A DNA stretch of 61,463 nt from Candidatus Peregrinibacteria bacterium (GTDB taxonomy: Bacteria > Patescibacteriota > Gracilibacteria > CAIRYL01), in contig JACRHZ010000011.1 of assembly GCA_016220175.1 (NCBI GenBank), forward strand, positions 1 to 61,463. The letters are read 5' to 3'. Below are positions 16,171 to 25,099 of the stretch, piece after piece (position 1 is the stretch's first letter; every line of letters begins with the position of its first letter). The position numbers and the translations under genes were made by a program. The notes under the pieces are model-generated. The model worked only from the letters and a program-made list of their open reading frames with translations, had not been told where the DNA came from and made no database searches.

Positions 16171-17070
16171 GTGATACCACTTCTCAAAAAAATTAATTCT
16201 CTTTTGGCGTTTTTTGCAATCTGGGAATATCCTCTTCAGAAAGAGGAAATTGAACTGTTTCTTGGCGAAAATGTGGCTCAAGAAATTTTGAACCAACATT
16301 TTGTCGCTCTCGAAGGAAAATATTATTCCACCATTTCCGACACAGAACTCCTCAAAAAAAGACGTGCAGAAGCAGAAATTTTCTCCGAAGTAATTCAAAA
16401 AAAAGCACGGAAATTTGCGAAAATATTACGGCATTTTCCATTTTTGAGATGTGTTTCTCTGTGCAATACCGGAGCCATGGGACCGGTTTCAAAGGACAGC
16501 GATATTGATTTTTTTCTCATTACCAAAAAAGGACGAATTTGGACGGCGAGATTTTGGAGTACTTTCTTTTTTCACATCATCGGGCTCAGAGCAAAAAGAA
16601 CTGACACTTCGGGGAAATTCTGTCTCTCGTTTTATATTGATGAAGAGTTTGGAAGTTTTGAAAAATTGAAAAAACCTCATGACATCTACCTTCCGTTTTG
16701 GATTTTCACCCTTCAGCCATTTTGGGGAAAACCGTATTTTGAAAAATTTTGGGAAGAAAATAAAAGTTGGATTTCCAAAGAATATGGCATCCCTCAGCCA
16801 GACATGAAGATAATTCACTGGGATGAAAATTCCGAAAAGGAAAGTATTCTCCAAAAAATTCTTGAATTTTTTCAGCCAAATTTTTTCGAACAAATTTTCC
16901 GAGCGATTCTCCTTCTAAAATCCAAAAAATTCCGAAATCCCAATTCTCCAGAATACGCTCCTGACATGATTTTTGAGAATGATATTCAAAAACTTCATAA
17001 TCCTGATCTCAGAAATGAAATTCAAGAGAAATGGGAGGCACATTATCAAAATTTAAAATCTAAAATTTAA
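16171..17070 (+). CDS. Nucleotidyltransferase-fold protein with N-terminal winged-helix-like region
   Basis: A 299-residue protein. Near residues 90-108 it has NTGAMGPVSKDSDIDFFLIT, a GS-x-(8)-D-x-D motif of the polymerase-beta nucleotidyltransferase fold with an altered GA in place of GS. The N-terminus (INSLLAFFAIWEYPLQKEEIELFL) resembles a small winged-helix module seen before this fold in CPR proteins. I chose GTG at 16171: codons further upstream overlap the CapA anchor on the other strand and encode a hydrophobic run unlike the family. The substrate is unknown. Confidence 0.7.
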   Translation: MIPLLKKINSLLAFFAIWEYPLQKEEIELFLGENVAQEILNQHFVALEGKYYSTISDTELLKKRRAEAEIFSEVIQKKARKFAKILRHFPFLRCVSLCNTGAMGPVSKDSDIDFFLITKKGRIWTARFWSTFFFHIIGLRAKRTDTSGKFCLSFYIDEEFGSFEKLKKPHDIYLPFWIFTLQPFWGKPYFEKFWEENKSWISKEYGIPQPDMKIIHWDENSEKESILQKILEFFQPNFFEQIFRAILLLKSKKFRNPNSPEYAPDMIFENDIQKLHNPDLRNEIQEKWEAHYQNLKSKI

Positions 17071-17130
17071 CATTTAAAATTTCCCCCTTCTCTGCTACTC
17101 TTCACGAGCTCTCTCTCTCCATCACATTTC

Positions 17131-18333
17131 ATGATGCAACGGTTTCTTCGAATGGCGCTCATCTTTTTTGTGGCATACTTTGCTCTCTCACTTTTGTTCC
17201 CAAACCCGAACAAAAAAACTCCCGAGACAGCAGGAGATGTGGTTCTGACCATGGAAAAAACTGAGGTTGCTCAGGGAAATTTAGTGAAGGGAACTGTTCA
17301 GAACAATACCGAGGTTCCACTCGTACTTGGTGAAAAATATTCCCCGCCGGAATATTTGATTTTTGAAAGATATGAAAATGGAAAATGGGAAAGTGTTACG
17401 CCGAAAAATCCAACTGCCGTGAATACGCCCACGAAAATTGATCCTCATTCGCAAGCTTCTTTCTCATTTTCAGAATTCAATGAAGAAATGTTTTTTCCCA
17501 TTGGAAAATATCGAGTTCTCATCCGTCCTGACTCCGAACATGAATTTGTTACCGAATTTAATGTCTTTGAACCTGGAATTCTCCGAACGCTTTTCCGAGC
17601 GGTATATAAAGTGATCTACAATATCTTCATCGTATTCCTCATGGTGGGATGGCGCAGTCTAGGGCTCGCGATCATTCTCATTACTGTGCTCATAAAAATG
17701 CTCTTGTGGGGACTCAATCAAAAATCACTCGAATCGCAAAAGAAGATGCAAAAAATTCAGCCGGAACTCGAACATTTGAAGATAAAATACAAAGACGATC
17801 AGCAAAAATTGGCGCAGGAAACGATGGCTCTCTGGAAAAAATCAGGAGTGAATCCACTCGCCGCAATGACGCCTATTTTTATTCAATTTCCCGTTTTGAT
17901 CGCGCTTTTTTATGTTATTCGTGATGGGCTTCTCCCACATGATCGATATCTCCTCTATCCTATTTTCAAAAATTTTGATTTTTCTGGTATTAGCAATGTC
18001 TTTCTTTGGATTTTTGATCTCTCGAAAAAGCCCAATGAAGATATGCGCCTCATTTGGCTCCCATTTGTTGTTGCCATTCTTCAATTTCTTACGATGAGGC
18101 TTACGTTCAAGAAAAATGAAAAAAAGCAAAAAGAAACCCCGAAAAAGGAAGACTCTGGCGGGATGGCAGATCAAATGCAAATGATGAATAAAATGATGAT
18201 ATATTTTCTTCCGGTCATGATCTTCTACTTTACCCTGACGTTTCCCTCTGGTATTGGCATGTACTGGGGAATTTCCACGCTCATTACCCTCGGGCAGCAG
18301 TGGATACTGAACAAAAAACATGATGCGGAATGA
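17131..18333 (+). CDS. yidC: YidC/Oxa1-family membrane insertase
   Basis: A 400-residue protein. A first membrane helix (MALIFFVAYFALSLLF) is followed by an extracytoplasmic beta-rich domain (about 40-150), then the conserved core. The core has WRSLGLAIILITVLIKMLLW with the conserved positively charged residue in the groove, a Lys-rich coiled hairpin with PELEHLKIKYKDDQQKLAQE, then IFIQFPVLIALFYVI and FTLTFPSGIGMYWGIS. It inserts and folds membrane proteins. No rpmH or rnpA lies next to it, unlike in many bacteria. A second ATG at 17134 is equally possible. Confidence 0.93.
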   Translation: MMQRFLRMALIFFVAYFALSLLFPNPNKKTPETAGDVVLTMEKTEVAQGNLVKGTVQNNTEVPLVLGEKYSPPEYLIFERYENGKWESVTPKNPTAVNTPTKIDPHSQASFSFSEFNEEMFFPIGKYRVLIRPDSEHEFVTEFNVFEPGILRTLFRAVYKVIYNIFIVFLMVGWRSLGLAIILITVLIKMLLWGLNQKSLESQKKMQKIQPELEHLKIKYKDDQQKLAQETMALWKKSGVNPLAAMTPIFIQFPVLIALFYVIRDGLLPHDRYLLYPIFKNFDFSGISNVFLWIFDLSKKPNEDMRLIWLPFVVAILQFLTMRLTFKKNEKKQKETPKKEDSGGMADQMQMMNKMMIYFLPVMIFYFTLTFPSGIGMYWGISTLITLGQQWILNKKHDAE

Positions 18334-18527
18334 CTCTGTATTTGGTGTTGGTCTTTCATGAAAATTTTTTCTGTTGACGGACCTCGACAACACTTTCGAG
18401 TATGCGAATTCCATTGGAAAGGACTGGGGAAAGATGGTATCTCGGATTTTTCTCAAGGGTTTTATTTTGCGTTTTCCTCGGGGACGTGAAAAAATCCATC
18501 ACGATTTTTAAATTTTATTTTTTTCAA

Positions 18528-19403
18528 ATGTCTGACGTAAACCGCGTGCAACTTATCGGCTATCTCACTGAAGATGTTGACGTTCGTGAACTTTCGAGCG
18601 GCATGGCTGTTACCGATCTCAATATTCAAGTAAAATCGAGATTCACAAAAGATGATGGTTCTGAAGGAATATCGACCTCATTCCATACGGTGACCGTGTG
18701 GGGACAGCCGGCAAAATTTGTTGGAGAATATTCCAGAAGAGGATCCCAAATTTACATTTCTGGAAGACTCAAAACTGATTCATGGGAAGATGATCAGGGA
18801 AAACAGAGGTGGAAAACTAAAGTCATTGCTGACTCATTTGGTGGAATAGTTCTCCTTGACCCACGCGTCCCGCTTTCTCCCATTGGAGAAGCTTCTCTTG
18901 TTTCTGGAGGACTTAATCGAGCAGAAATTATTGGAAATGTCACAAAAGACTTAGAACTTCGAAAAACTCCGGGAGATCGAAGTGTCGTAAATTTTGGTGT
19001 TGCGACGAATCGAAATTGGAAAGATCGCGATTCTGGAGAAAAGAAAGAGGAAGTTGAATTTCACAATGTAGTTCTTTGGGGCAGGCTCGCCGAAGATGCG
19101 GAAAAAATTATGAAAAAGGGAAGTCGTGTGTACATTTCGGGACCAGTTTCTACAAGATCGTGGGAAACCCCTGAGGGAGAGAAGAGATATACTACCGAAA
19201 TTGTGGCACATGAAGCGCTTTCTCTCGGTCATCCAGCAGAAGATCTCGCATCTCCTCGAGGTGAAAAAACAGAAGCGAGCAAGGATCTTCCGGCAAAGAC
19301 GGCGAAAGGAAAACTGACGAACAAAAAAGAAGCCACTGAGGCAGCAGAGGTTCCGGAAATTAACTACGAGAGTGAAATCAAGCCTGAAGATTTGCCATTT
19401 TAA
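18528..19403 (+). CDS. ssb: Tandem-OB single-stranded DNA-binding protein
   Basis: 291 residues with two SSB OB folds in one chain: OB1 about 4-110 (NRVQLIGYLTEDVDVREL, then VTVWGQPAKFV) and OB2 about 129-233 (NRAEIIGNVTKDLELRKTPG, then VVLWGRLAE). A Lys/Ala/Glu linker follows, ending in KPEDLPF, the acidic protein-interaction tip of SSBs. Standard SSBs have one OB fold and form tetramers; two-fold chains form dimers in Deinococcus. A second, one-OB ssb is in the rpoB-rpoC operon. The ATG at 18528 starts the OB fold directly. Confidence 0.92.
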   Translation: MSDVNRVQLIGYLTEDVDVRELSSGMAVTDLNIQVKSRFTKDDGSEGISTSFHTVTVWGQPAKFVGEYSRRGSQIYISGRLKTDSWEDDQGKQRWKTKVIADSFGGIVLLDPRVPLSPIGEASLVSGGLNRAEIIGNVTKDLELRKTPGDRSVVNFGVATNRNWKDRDSGEKKEEVEFHNVVLWGRLAEDAEKIMKKGSRVYISGPVSTRSWETPEGEKRYTTEIVAHEALSLGHPAEDLASPRGEKTEASKDLPAKTAKGKLTNKKEATEAAEVPEINYESEIKPEDLPF

Positions 19404-19454
19404 TACTCCGAAAATATTGCAATACTGACAGAGTGATTTCCTCTCTCCTCTGTC

Positions 19455-20876
19455 ATGCCTGAATTTTCTGTGGGAAAACTCTCCGAAGGCACAATCGAAA
19501 AACTTGCTTATGGAGGCAAGGGAGTGCTTCATCTTGAGAATTTTGTGGTGTTTGTGCAAAACGCCCTTCCTGGTCAACTCGTTCGATTTCAGATTACTCA
19601 CAAGAAAAAAAATTATGCGGAGGCAAAGGTGATTGAAGTGCTGAAGAGATCTCCGATTGAAATAGAGCCTGAATTTGAAAAAATGCCGGGATGTCCTTTT
19701 CAGACGGTGAAATATGAAGATCAGCTCAAAATAAAAGAGTCTCAGGTATTTGAAACTCTTCAGCATCTTGGGGGAATTGCTCCTGAGGAGTATGAACAGC
19801 TTAAAATTCTCCCCTCTCCTGAAATTATTCGCTACCGAAACAAGGTCGAGTTTTCTTTTGGATATGAAGTGATGCGTGTAGAAGTGAATGAATATGGAGA
19901 ACGCGTATATTTTGACGAGAATCCGACACTTGGATTTCATCCCGAAGGGAAATGGGCACTCGTGAAGTCGATGAATGACTGCTTTCTTGTTTCAGAAAAT
20001 GTAAATTCCGTCCGAAAACTTGCGGAAGAAATTATGCAAACCTCTGGACTTCCGATATGGAATCCAAAAATAAGCCGCGGTTTTTGGCGGAGTCTTATCC
20101 TCAGGGAATCAAAAGCGACCGGAAATATTCTTATGAACTTTATCGTTTCGGAGAAAAAATCGAATTCGTTTTGGAAGGAAATAGCAGAAGTATGCATAAA
20201 AAAAATGCCAAAAATTTCAGGGGTTCTCGTGACTCAAAATGGAGAAAAAGGAGATGCACTTCGGGGAAATCCAGAATATGAAATTATTTGGGGAACCGAT
20301 ATTCTCTTCGAAAAACTGGAACAAACAGAGTTTATGATTTCGCCATTTGCATTTTTTCAAACAAATACGCGCGGCGCAGAAAAGCTCTTCGGAAAAGCTA
20401 GAGATTTCGCTTGCCTCAGCGGAAAAGAAACGATTTTAGATCTTTTTTGCGGGACAGGAGCTATCGGGCTTTTTCTTGCAAAAAATGTCAAAAAAATTGT
20501 AGGAATTGAGTTCGATCAAAATGCTATTTCTGATGCAGAAAAAAATGCAAAAAAAAATGGGCTGAAAAGTGCAGAATATTTCTGCGGAAAAGCAGAACAA
20601 ATTCTTCCCGATGTCCTCGAGAAATACCCAAAATTTGATGTGGTTTTTGTCGATCCACCAAGGGCTGGAATGCATCCAAAAGCAATGGAAATCCTCAAAA
20701 AAATCCCTTCAAAAAAAATGATTTTTATTTCGTGTAATCCCGCAACTCTTGCAAGAGATTTGAGGGAACTCAGAACTGCCGGCTGGAAACTCAAAAAAGT
20801 GCAGCCCGTTGATATGTTTCCACACACTCCGCACATCGAAACGGTAGCGCTTCTCGACGCACCGAAAAGTTTTTGA
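19455..20876 (+). CDS. rlmD: 23S rRNA (uracil-C5)-methyltransferase, RlmD/RumA family
   Basis: A 473-residue protein with an N-terminal TRAM RNA-binding domain (about 5-65), a central insert and a SAM fold. Motif I is ILDLFCGTGAIGLFLA, DPPR appears in VFVDPPRAGMH, and the nucleophile Cys lies in FISCNPATLARDL. It methylates U1939 or a related uridine of 23S rRNA. The four-Cys iron-sulphur motif of E. coli RumA is absent (only GCPF remains), so it is of the cluster-free type. Exact site specificity is uncertain. Confidence 0.9.
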   Translation: MPEFSVGKLSEGTIEKLAYGGKGVLHLENFVVFVQNALPGQLVRFQITHKKKNYAEAKVIEVLKRSPIEIEPEFEKMPGCPFQTVKYEDQLKIKESQVFETLQHLGGIAPEEYEQLKILPSPEIIRYRNKVEFSFGYEVMRVEVNEYGERVYFDENPTLGFHPEGKWALVKSMNDCFLVSENVNSVRKLAEEIMQTSGLPIWNPKISRGFWRSLILRESKATGNILMNFIVSEKKSNSFWKEIAEVCIKKMPKISGVLVTQNGEKGDALRGNPEYEIIWGTDILFEKLEQTEFMISPFAFFQTNTRGAEKLFGKARDFACLSGKETILDLFCGTGAIGLFLAKNVKKIVGIEFDQNAISDAEKNAKKNGLKSAEYFCGKAEQILPDVLEKYPKFDVVFVDPPRAGMHPKAMEILKKIPSKKMIFISCNPATLARDLRELRTAGWKLKKVQPVDMFPHTPHIETVALLDAPKSF

Positions 20877-20912
20877 TACACTCCGACCACACATGATTTT
20901 ACTCCAATTCCT

Positions 20913-21419
20913 ATGAAACGATTCCTCTTTCTTCTTCTTTCCGGAACACTTTTTCTCGGCGCATGTTCTTCTCCTTCCCCGAGTTCGAATATTCCGGAAA
21001 AAAAGTCAGTAACAAAAGATGAAGTTTCAGGAAAAGATGTTTACACAAATTCATTCCAAAAGTATTCGCTGGAAATACCATTGGCATATCGAAAAGCAAT
21101 TATTGACAAAGATCTTGAGACAAATGTGAAGTTTAAAAAAAGTGCGAAGGAATATTTTTTCGTAAAAGTGAGCGAAGAACCGGAAAGTGAACAATATGAA
21201 GGAGTAGAGTCCAGTGGAGACACAATACTTGGAGGATTTCCAGCAAAGGTATATGTCATTGTTGACGAAAATTGCAAAGGAGATGATTGTGCTGTTCCTC
21301 CAAAAACAGTTGTGAGAACATACAAAAATGGAAAAATGTACGCAATGGAATTTTGGTACGTGAAAGAAATAAATGGAGTCAATGATGAGGTCATGAAAAG
21401 TTTCACTTTCCTAGAATAA
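20913..21419 (+). CDS. Putative lipoprotein
   Basis: A 168-residue protein starting MKRFLFLLLSGTLFLGACSS with lipobox LGAC and lipidation at C18. A Ser/Pro linker is followed by a beta-rich domain (YTNSFQKYSLEIPLAYRKAI, AMEFWYVKEI, EVMKSFTFLE). The layout resembles the lipoprotein at 8479. It lies 2 nt before the peptidase gene and is probably cotranscribed with it. Confidence 0.78.
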   Translation: MKRFLFLLLSGTLFLGACSSPSPSSNIPEKKSVTKDEVSGKDVYTNSFQKYSLEIPLAYRKAIIDKDLETNVKFKKSAKEYFFVKVSEEPESEQYEGVESSGDTILGGFPAKVYVIVDENCKGDDCAVPPKTVVRTYKNGKMYAMEFWYVKEINGVNDEVMKSFTFLE

Positions 21420-21421
21420 AG

Positions 21422-22729
21422 ATGGCATCAATCATTTCGGAATACTCCCAAATCTATCTCTCCTATTTGAAAGAATTGGTGAATCGCCGATCTGTTTTTG
21501 AAAATCCGGAGGACGCGAAAAAAACAATCGAATACGCAAAAAAAATATTCGAAGAGAACTTAGCAGAATATGAAATATATTTTGACGAAAAGCAGAATTG
21601 TATTGCTCGACCAAAAGAAATAGATCTTGCTCAGGATATTTTGTATCTGAATGCTCATATCGATACTGTAGGTGCAGAGGAAGCTGAATGGGATGCTCCA
21701 TTTCATCCGTTTCAAGCATATGAAAATGAACATGAAATAGTGGGACGAGGCGTTTCAGATTGTAAGGCGGGCGTTGCGTGTGAACTTTTTCTCAGTTTTT
21801 TGGTGAAAGAAAAACTCATTCATCTGAAAAACACAGTTTTTACAATTACGTTCAAAGAAGAAGGTCCAGGAGAAAAAACAGCAACTTGTCTTGCGAAAAA
21901 CATGGGAAGCGGTCTTCCCGTAAGCGAAAAGATGACCTACCTTCTGGTGCTAGAAAATAACGTGCGAGTGGAGAATCCTCCAGTTCTCTGCGCATACGCG
22001 GCAGAACGGGGAAATTTTGTGATTCGAATTACGGGGACAATTTTTGAGCTCCAAAAACATCTTCGAAAACTCACAAAATGGAATCCAATTGCCATTTTTC
22101 CAGAAAAGGAGCATGAGAAAGAAAATGCGGAAATTATTGAGCAAAAAGGTGGACATGTGTGCAGTGTGGAAAGAGCAGAAAATAAACTCACAAAGGTTCT
22201 TCTTGATGCCGAAGAAACGAGTATTCTCCACGCAGGAAAAAAAGAAAATATGGCAATTGTCCCTTCAAAAATTTTTGTGCAAAAAGGAAATGCTCCAGAG
22301 AAACATGTTCTCATGATTGGAAAGAGAAATTTCGATACGCTCGAAGAAACGCTTCATGAACTTCAAGGAATTCGGTATGAGGAAGTGAAAAACCTTTCTC
22401 GATCGGAAGGATTTGATGGAACAGGAAAATTTAGAGATGACAGAATTTCCAAAGTTTTCCATGAATGTGAAAAAACATCCGAAATAAAAATAGAATATAC
22501 GCACAACATTGGCGGCTCTGATGCTTCGACAATTTTGAATAGTCTTCCAAAAAATCTTCTTCCAAATTTCTTGCCAATTGTGATGGGACCGGGGTCTCGG
22601 TCACAGCGTAATGCCATTCCACCAAGACTTACTCATGGAAAAAATGAAACGTTTGATAAAGAGAGTGGGGGAAAAGCGATATGTTTTATTACAGAAGTGC
22701 TTGAGAAGTCAGGATTTTTGGTAATGTAA
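21422..22729 (+). CDS. M20-family metallopeptidase (DapE/ArgE-like)
   Basis: A 435-residue protein. Zinc ligands of the M20 family are visible: H and D in LNAHIDTV, D in GRGVSDCKAGVA, the catalytic Glu pair in TFKEEGPG, E in LVLENNVR, and the last His in PRLTHGKNE. The lid domain lies between about 195 and 310. Family members cut amide bonds of short peptides or acylated amino acids; the substrate here is unknown. It starts 2 nt after the lipoprotein stop. Confidence 0.88.
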   Translation: MASIISEYSQIYLSYLKELVNRRSVFENPEDAKKTIEYAKKIFEENLAEYEIYFDEKQNCIARPKEIDLAQDILYLNAHIDTVGAEEAEWDAPFHPFQAYENEHEIVGRGVSDCKAGVACELFLSFLVKEKLIHLKNTVFTITFKEEGPGEKTATCLAKNMGSGLPVSEKMTYLLVLENNVRVENPPVLCAYAAERGNFVIRITGTIFELQKHLRKLTKWNPIAIFPEKEHEKENAEIIEQKGGHVCSVERAENKLTKVLLDAEETSILHAGKKENMAIVPSKIFVQKGNAPEKHVLMIGKRNFDTLEETLHELQGIRYEEVKNLSRSEGFDGTGKFRDDRISKVFHECEKTSEIKIEYTHNIGGSDASTILNSLPKNLLPNFLPIVMGPGSRSQRNAIPPRLTHGKNETFDKESGGKAICFITEVLEKSGFLVM

Positions 22730-22760
22730 AATGGAGTGTAAACAATGGTAAACAATCCTC

Positions 22761-22790
22761 TTGCATTCCCCTTCCTCTTTTTGCGATAAT
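22761..22790 (+). promoter_or_regulatory. Promoter of the T-box leader and thrC
   Basis: -35 TTGCAT (22761-22766), an 18-nt spacer and an extended -10 TGCGATAAT (hexamer 22785-22790). Transcription would start near 22797, giving a leader of about 400 nt before thrC. Confidence 0.6.
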
Positions 22791-22920
22791 CTTACTCGGC
22801 TCTTTCAAAAAATTACAAAAGCGTCCCACGTGAGCAATCAACTCATGATTCTGTAGAATCAGACACGCTGAGAAAAGAACTCTCGACTGCAAATCGAGAA
22901 AGTAGAATCCTCCGGAGAAG

Positions 22921-22936
22921 TCCCGACTTGTCGGGA
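22921..22936. repeat. Palindrome within the T-box leader
   Basis: TCCCGAC-TT-GTCGGGA, a perfect 7-bp stem between Stem I and the antiterminator. It may be a normal leader stem or one of the short palindromic elements seen elsewhere in the window. Confidence 0.5.
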
Positions 22937-23028
22937 AGTCCGTTAAAAAAAGCACAATTAAGTTCCTCGATGAAAATTGGGGAGCGAGGTGGTACCGTTC
23001 AATATCCCGCAATGCGGGATGATGAGCC

Positions 23029-23061
23029 CTCGCGAGATGTATTTCTCGTGAGTATTTTTTT
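23029..23061 (+). terminator. T-box attenuator terminator
   Basis: A 9-bp stem (CTCGCGAGA at 23029-23037 with TCTCGTGAG at 23044-23052), a 6-nt loop and a TATTTTTTT tail. Its 5' arm shares CTCGC with the antiterminator A1 helix, so the two structures exclude each other. From here to the thrC start the sequence is an AT-rich repeat-like spacer with no gene. Confidence 0.8.
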
Positions 23062-23202
23062 CGTGAAATGTAAAATTTTAAAGGTAAAATATAAAAATAA
23101 TTTTTAATGTTTAATTTCTAATTTCTAAAAAAATCTTAATTTTTAAACATTTTGCCTTAGAATTTCTTTTTACATTTTACCTTTTGCATTTTACATTTCC
23201 TC

Positions 23203-25038
23203 ATGAATCCCGCCTTCTACACGATCACCTGCGTTTCCTGCGGAAAAAATTGGAAAGAAGAAGAGACTTCCACAAAGTGTCTTGATTGCAACAGCGCGCT
23301 TGAGGTGATTTTTGACTACGATCATATTCAAACAAATTTGAATGAATACGTGCTCAAAAATGCGCCGCCTTCGGCGATGAAATATCTCGATTTCTACCCA
23401 ATTAAAGATCGAAAAAAAATTGTGTCACTCCAGGAAGGAAATACTCCGCTCTATCACGCGAAAAAAATGGGAGAAAAACGCGGTCTTCCAAAACTCTACA
23501 TCAAAAATGAAGGCGGAAATCCCACCGGAGTTTTTAAAGATCGCGGATCACTTGTGGAAATTACAAAAGCCCTGGAACTCAATGCAAAAGCAATTGTGGT
23601 CGCTTCTACTGGAAATATGGCGGCGAGCGTTTCAGCATACGCAGGAAAAGCAGGAATTCCATGTTATGTTCTTATTCCCGAAGGAACTCCCATTGGAAAA
23701 CTTTCTCAAAGTCTCGCATATGGCGGAACGATCATTCAAATTCGCGGAACATATGCGGATTGCGTCCATCTTTCCGAGAAAATGGCGAAGAAATATGGCT
23801 ATTATCTTGCAGGAGATTATGCTTTTCGCGGAACTGGTCACAAATCCATTGGATATGAAATCATTGAACAGCTTTCGTGGAAAGTTCCCGACATTGTCAT
23901 TGTTCCCATGGGATGTGGAACAAATATTTCTGCAATTTGGAAAGGGTTTAAAGAATTTTTTGATCTCGGAATTGTGCAAAAAACTCCGCGAATGATTGGA
24001 GTGCAGCCAGAAAATTGTTCGACAATTGCTGCAGCATTTCTTCAAGGAAAAGATCGATATGTATATGTTGATAAGCCGAAAACTGTCTGTTCTGCAGTGG
24101 GAATTGGAGAACCTCAAGATGATATTAAAGCGCTCAGATGTCTTCGAGAAAGCGGTGGAACCGCCGTAACGATTGATGACGACACCGTGCTCGAAGCTCA
24201 GCAGGAAATGGCGGAATGCGCTTCCATTTTCACAGAACCTTCAGGAGCTCTTCCAATTGCAGTACTTGAAAAACTGAAAGAAAAGGGAGTGATCACCGAG
24301 AAAGATATCGTGGTGTGCGTGGCAACGGGAACAGGACTTAAAGATCCAAAATCCGCTGTTCTTATGCATGCAGAACCAATCACTGTGGAACCCAATATAG
24401 AAAGTGTTGATGCATTCTTAAAATCTGGAATGCAAAATGTTACCTCGGGAGGAACTCGTGGCAGAGCGGATGTTATTTTCCCAAAATATCCGGAGAAAGA
24501 AGAATTGAAAAAAGTTTTGAAAGAACTCTTTCATTTAGATCCAAAAAATGAACTTTTTGAAAAATTTCAAAAGGAATTTAAGGGATTTTTTGAAAAACGT
24601 GATGAAATGAAAAAATCCGAACTCCAACTCTTTGTGAATGAATTTATTGCGAATTTTGGAACAGAAGAAAAAGTTTTGATACTCGAGAATTTTAAGATCG
24701 AAACTTCTCTTCATGAAAAGGCAAAAGCGACTATTGAATGTACGTTTCAGGGAGAAAGATTTACGAATTCTCATCAAGGAGGTGGTCCAGTTGATGCCGC
24801 ACTCAGCGCACTCAAAAAGGCAATTGAGCCAAAAACTGGTTTTAAAGTACACTTAAAAGATTACAACGTGACGATTCGAAATGGCGGAATTGATACAACG
24901 GTACAAGTAAATATTGTGGTACAAGATGCAGATGGGAATGAAGCGACAGGAACAGCGGCTTCACCTGACGTTATTGTCGGTTCTCTTGAAGCGTACGTGA
25001 ATGGATTTAATCTTTTGTGGAACAAACAAAAAGGTTAA
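23203..25038 (+). CDS. thrC: Threonine synthase fused to a LeuA-type allosteric domain
   Basis: 611 residues against roughly 350-500 for ordinary ThrC. It opens with a zinc ribbon (C10, C13, C26, C29). The PLP-dependent fold spans about 70-395 with the PLP lysine K112 in GVFKDRGS and the STGNMAASVSAYAGKAG loop. A linker follows, and then residues 508-605 match the regulatory domain of 2-isopropylmalate synthase: GGGPVDAALSALKKAI, LKDYNVTIRNGG, and ATGTAASPDVIVGSLEAYVN. That domain binds leucine or isoleucine in LeuA and citramalate synthase. ThrC makes threonine from phosphohomoserine. A T-box leader lies upstream. Confidence 0.92.
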   Translation: MNPAFYTITCVSCGKNWKEEETSTKCLDCNSALEVIFDYDHIQTNLNEYVLKNAPPSAMKYLDFYPIKDRKKIVSLQEGNTPLYHAKKMGEKRGLPKLYIKNEGGNPTGVFKDRGSLVEITKALELNAKAIVVASTGNMAASVSAYAGKAGIPCYVLIPEGTPIGKLSQSLAYGGTIIQIRGTYADCVHLSEKMAKKYGYYLAGDYAFRGTGHKSIGYEIIEQLSWKVPDIVIVPMGCGTNISAIWKGFKEFFDLGIVQKTPRMIGVQPENCSTIAAAFLQGKDRYVYVDKPKTVCSAVGIGEPQDDIKALRCLRESGGTAVTIDDDTVLEAQQEMAECASIFTEPSGALPIAVLEKLKEKGVITEKDIVVCVATGTGLKDPKSAVLMHAEPITVEPNIESVDAFLKSGMQNVTSGGTRGRADVIFPKYPEKEELKKVLKELFHLDPKNELFEKFQKEFKGFFEKRDEMKKSELQLFVNEFIANFGTEEKVLILENFKIETSLHEKAKATIECTFQGERFTNSHQGGGPVDAALSALKKAIEPKTGFKVHLKDYNVTIRNGGIDTTVQVNIVVQDADGNEATGTAASPDVIVGSLEAYVNGFNLLWNKQKG

Positions 25039-25099
25039 AATCATATCGTCAGGACAATGTTCTGTTTCTCATAAATTTTTAATTTTTCATTTTCTTTCT

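Larger units (their letters stand above)
22797..23062 (+). promoter_or_regulatory. T-box riboswitch leader controlling thrC
   Basis: The conserved T-box sequence GAGGTGGTACCG lies at 22986-22997. Helix A1 pairs GCGAGG (22984-22989) with CCTCGC (23028-23033), around the canonical 7-nt bulge TGGTACC. Helix A2 is long: two 14-nt arms (22997-23010 and 23014-23027) with 13 of 14 positions paired. The competing terminator uses the same CTCGC. The bulge TGGT fits a tRNA ending ACCA. Upstream hairpins include AGCGT/ACGCT around 22820-22868, the likely Stem I. Thr triplets (ACA/ACG) lie on its 3' strand, but the specifier is not proven. With a threonine synthase downstream, threonyl-tRNA is the likely ligand. 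Confidence 0.8.

Noticed and set aside
25001-25099. Extended RidA start overlapping thrC
   Set aside because: RidA proteins start directly at the first strand; the extra residues are read from the thrC end and the spacer.
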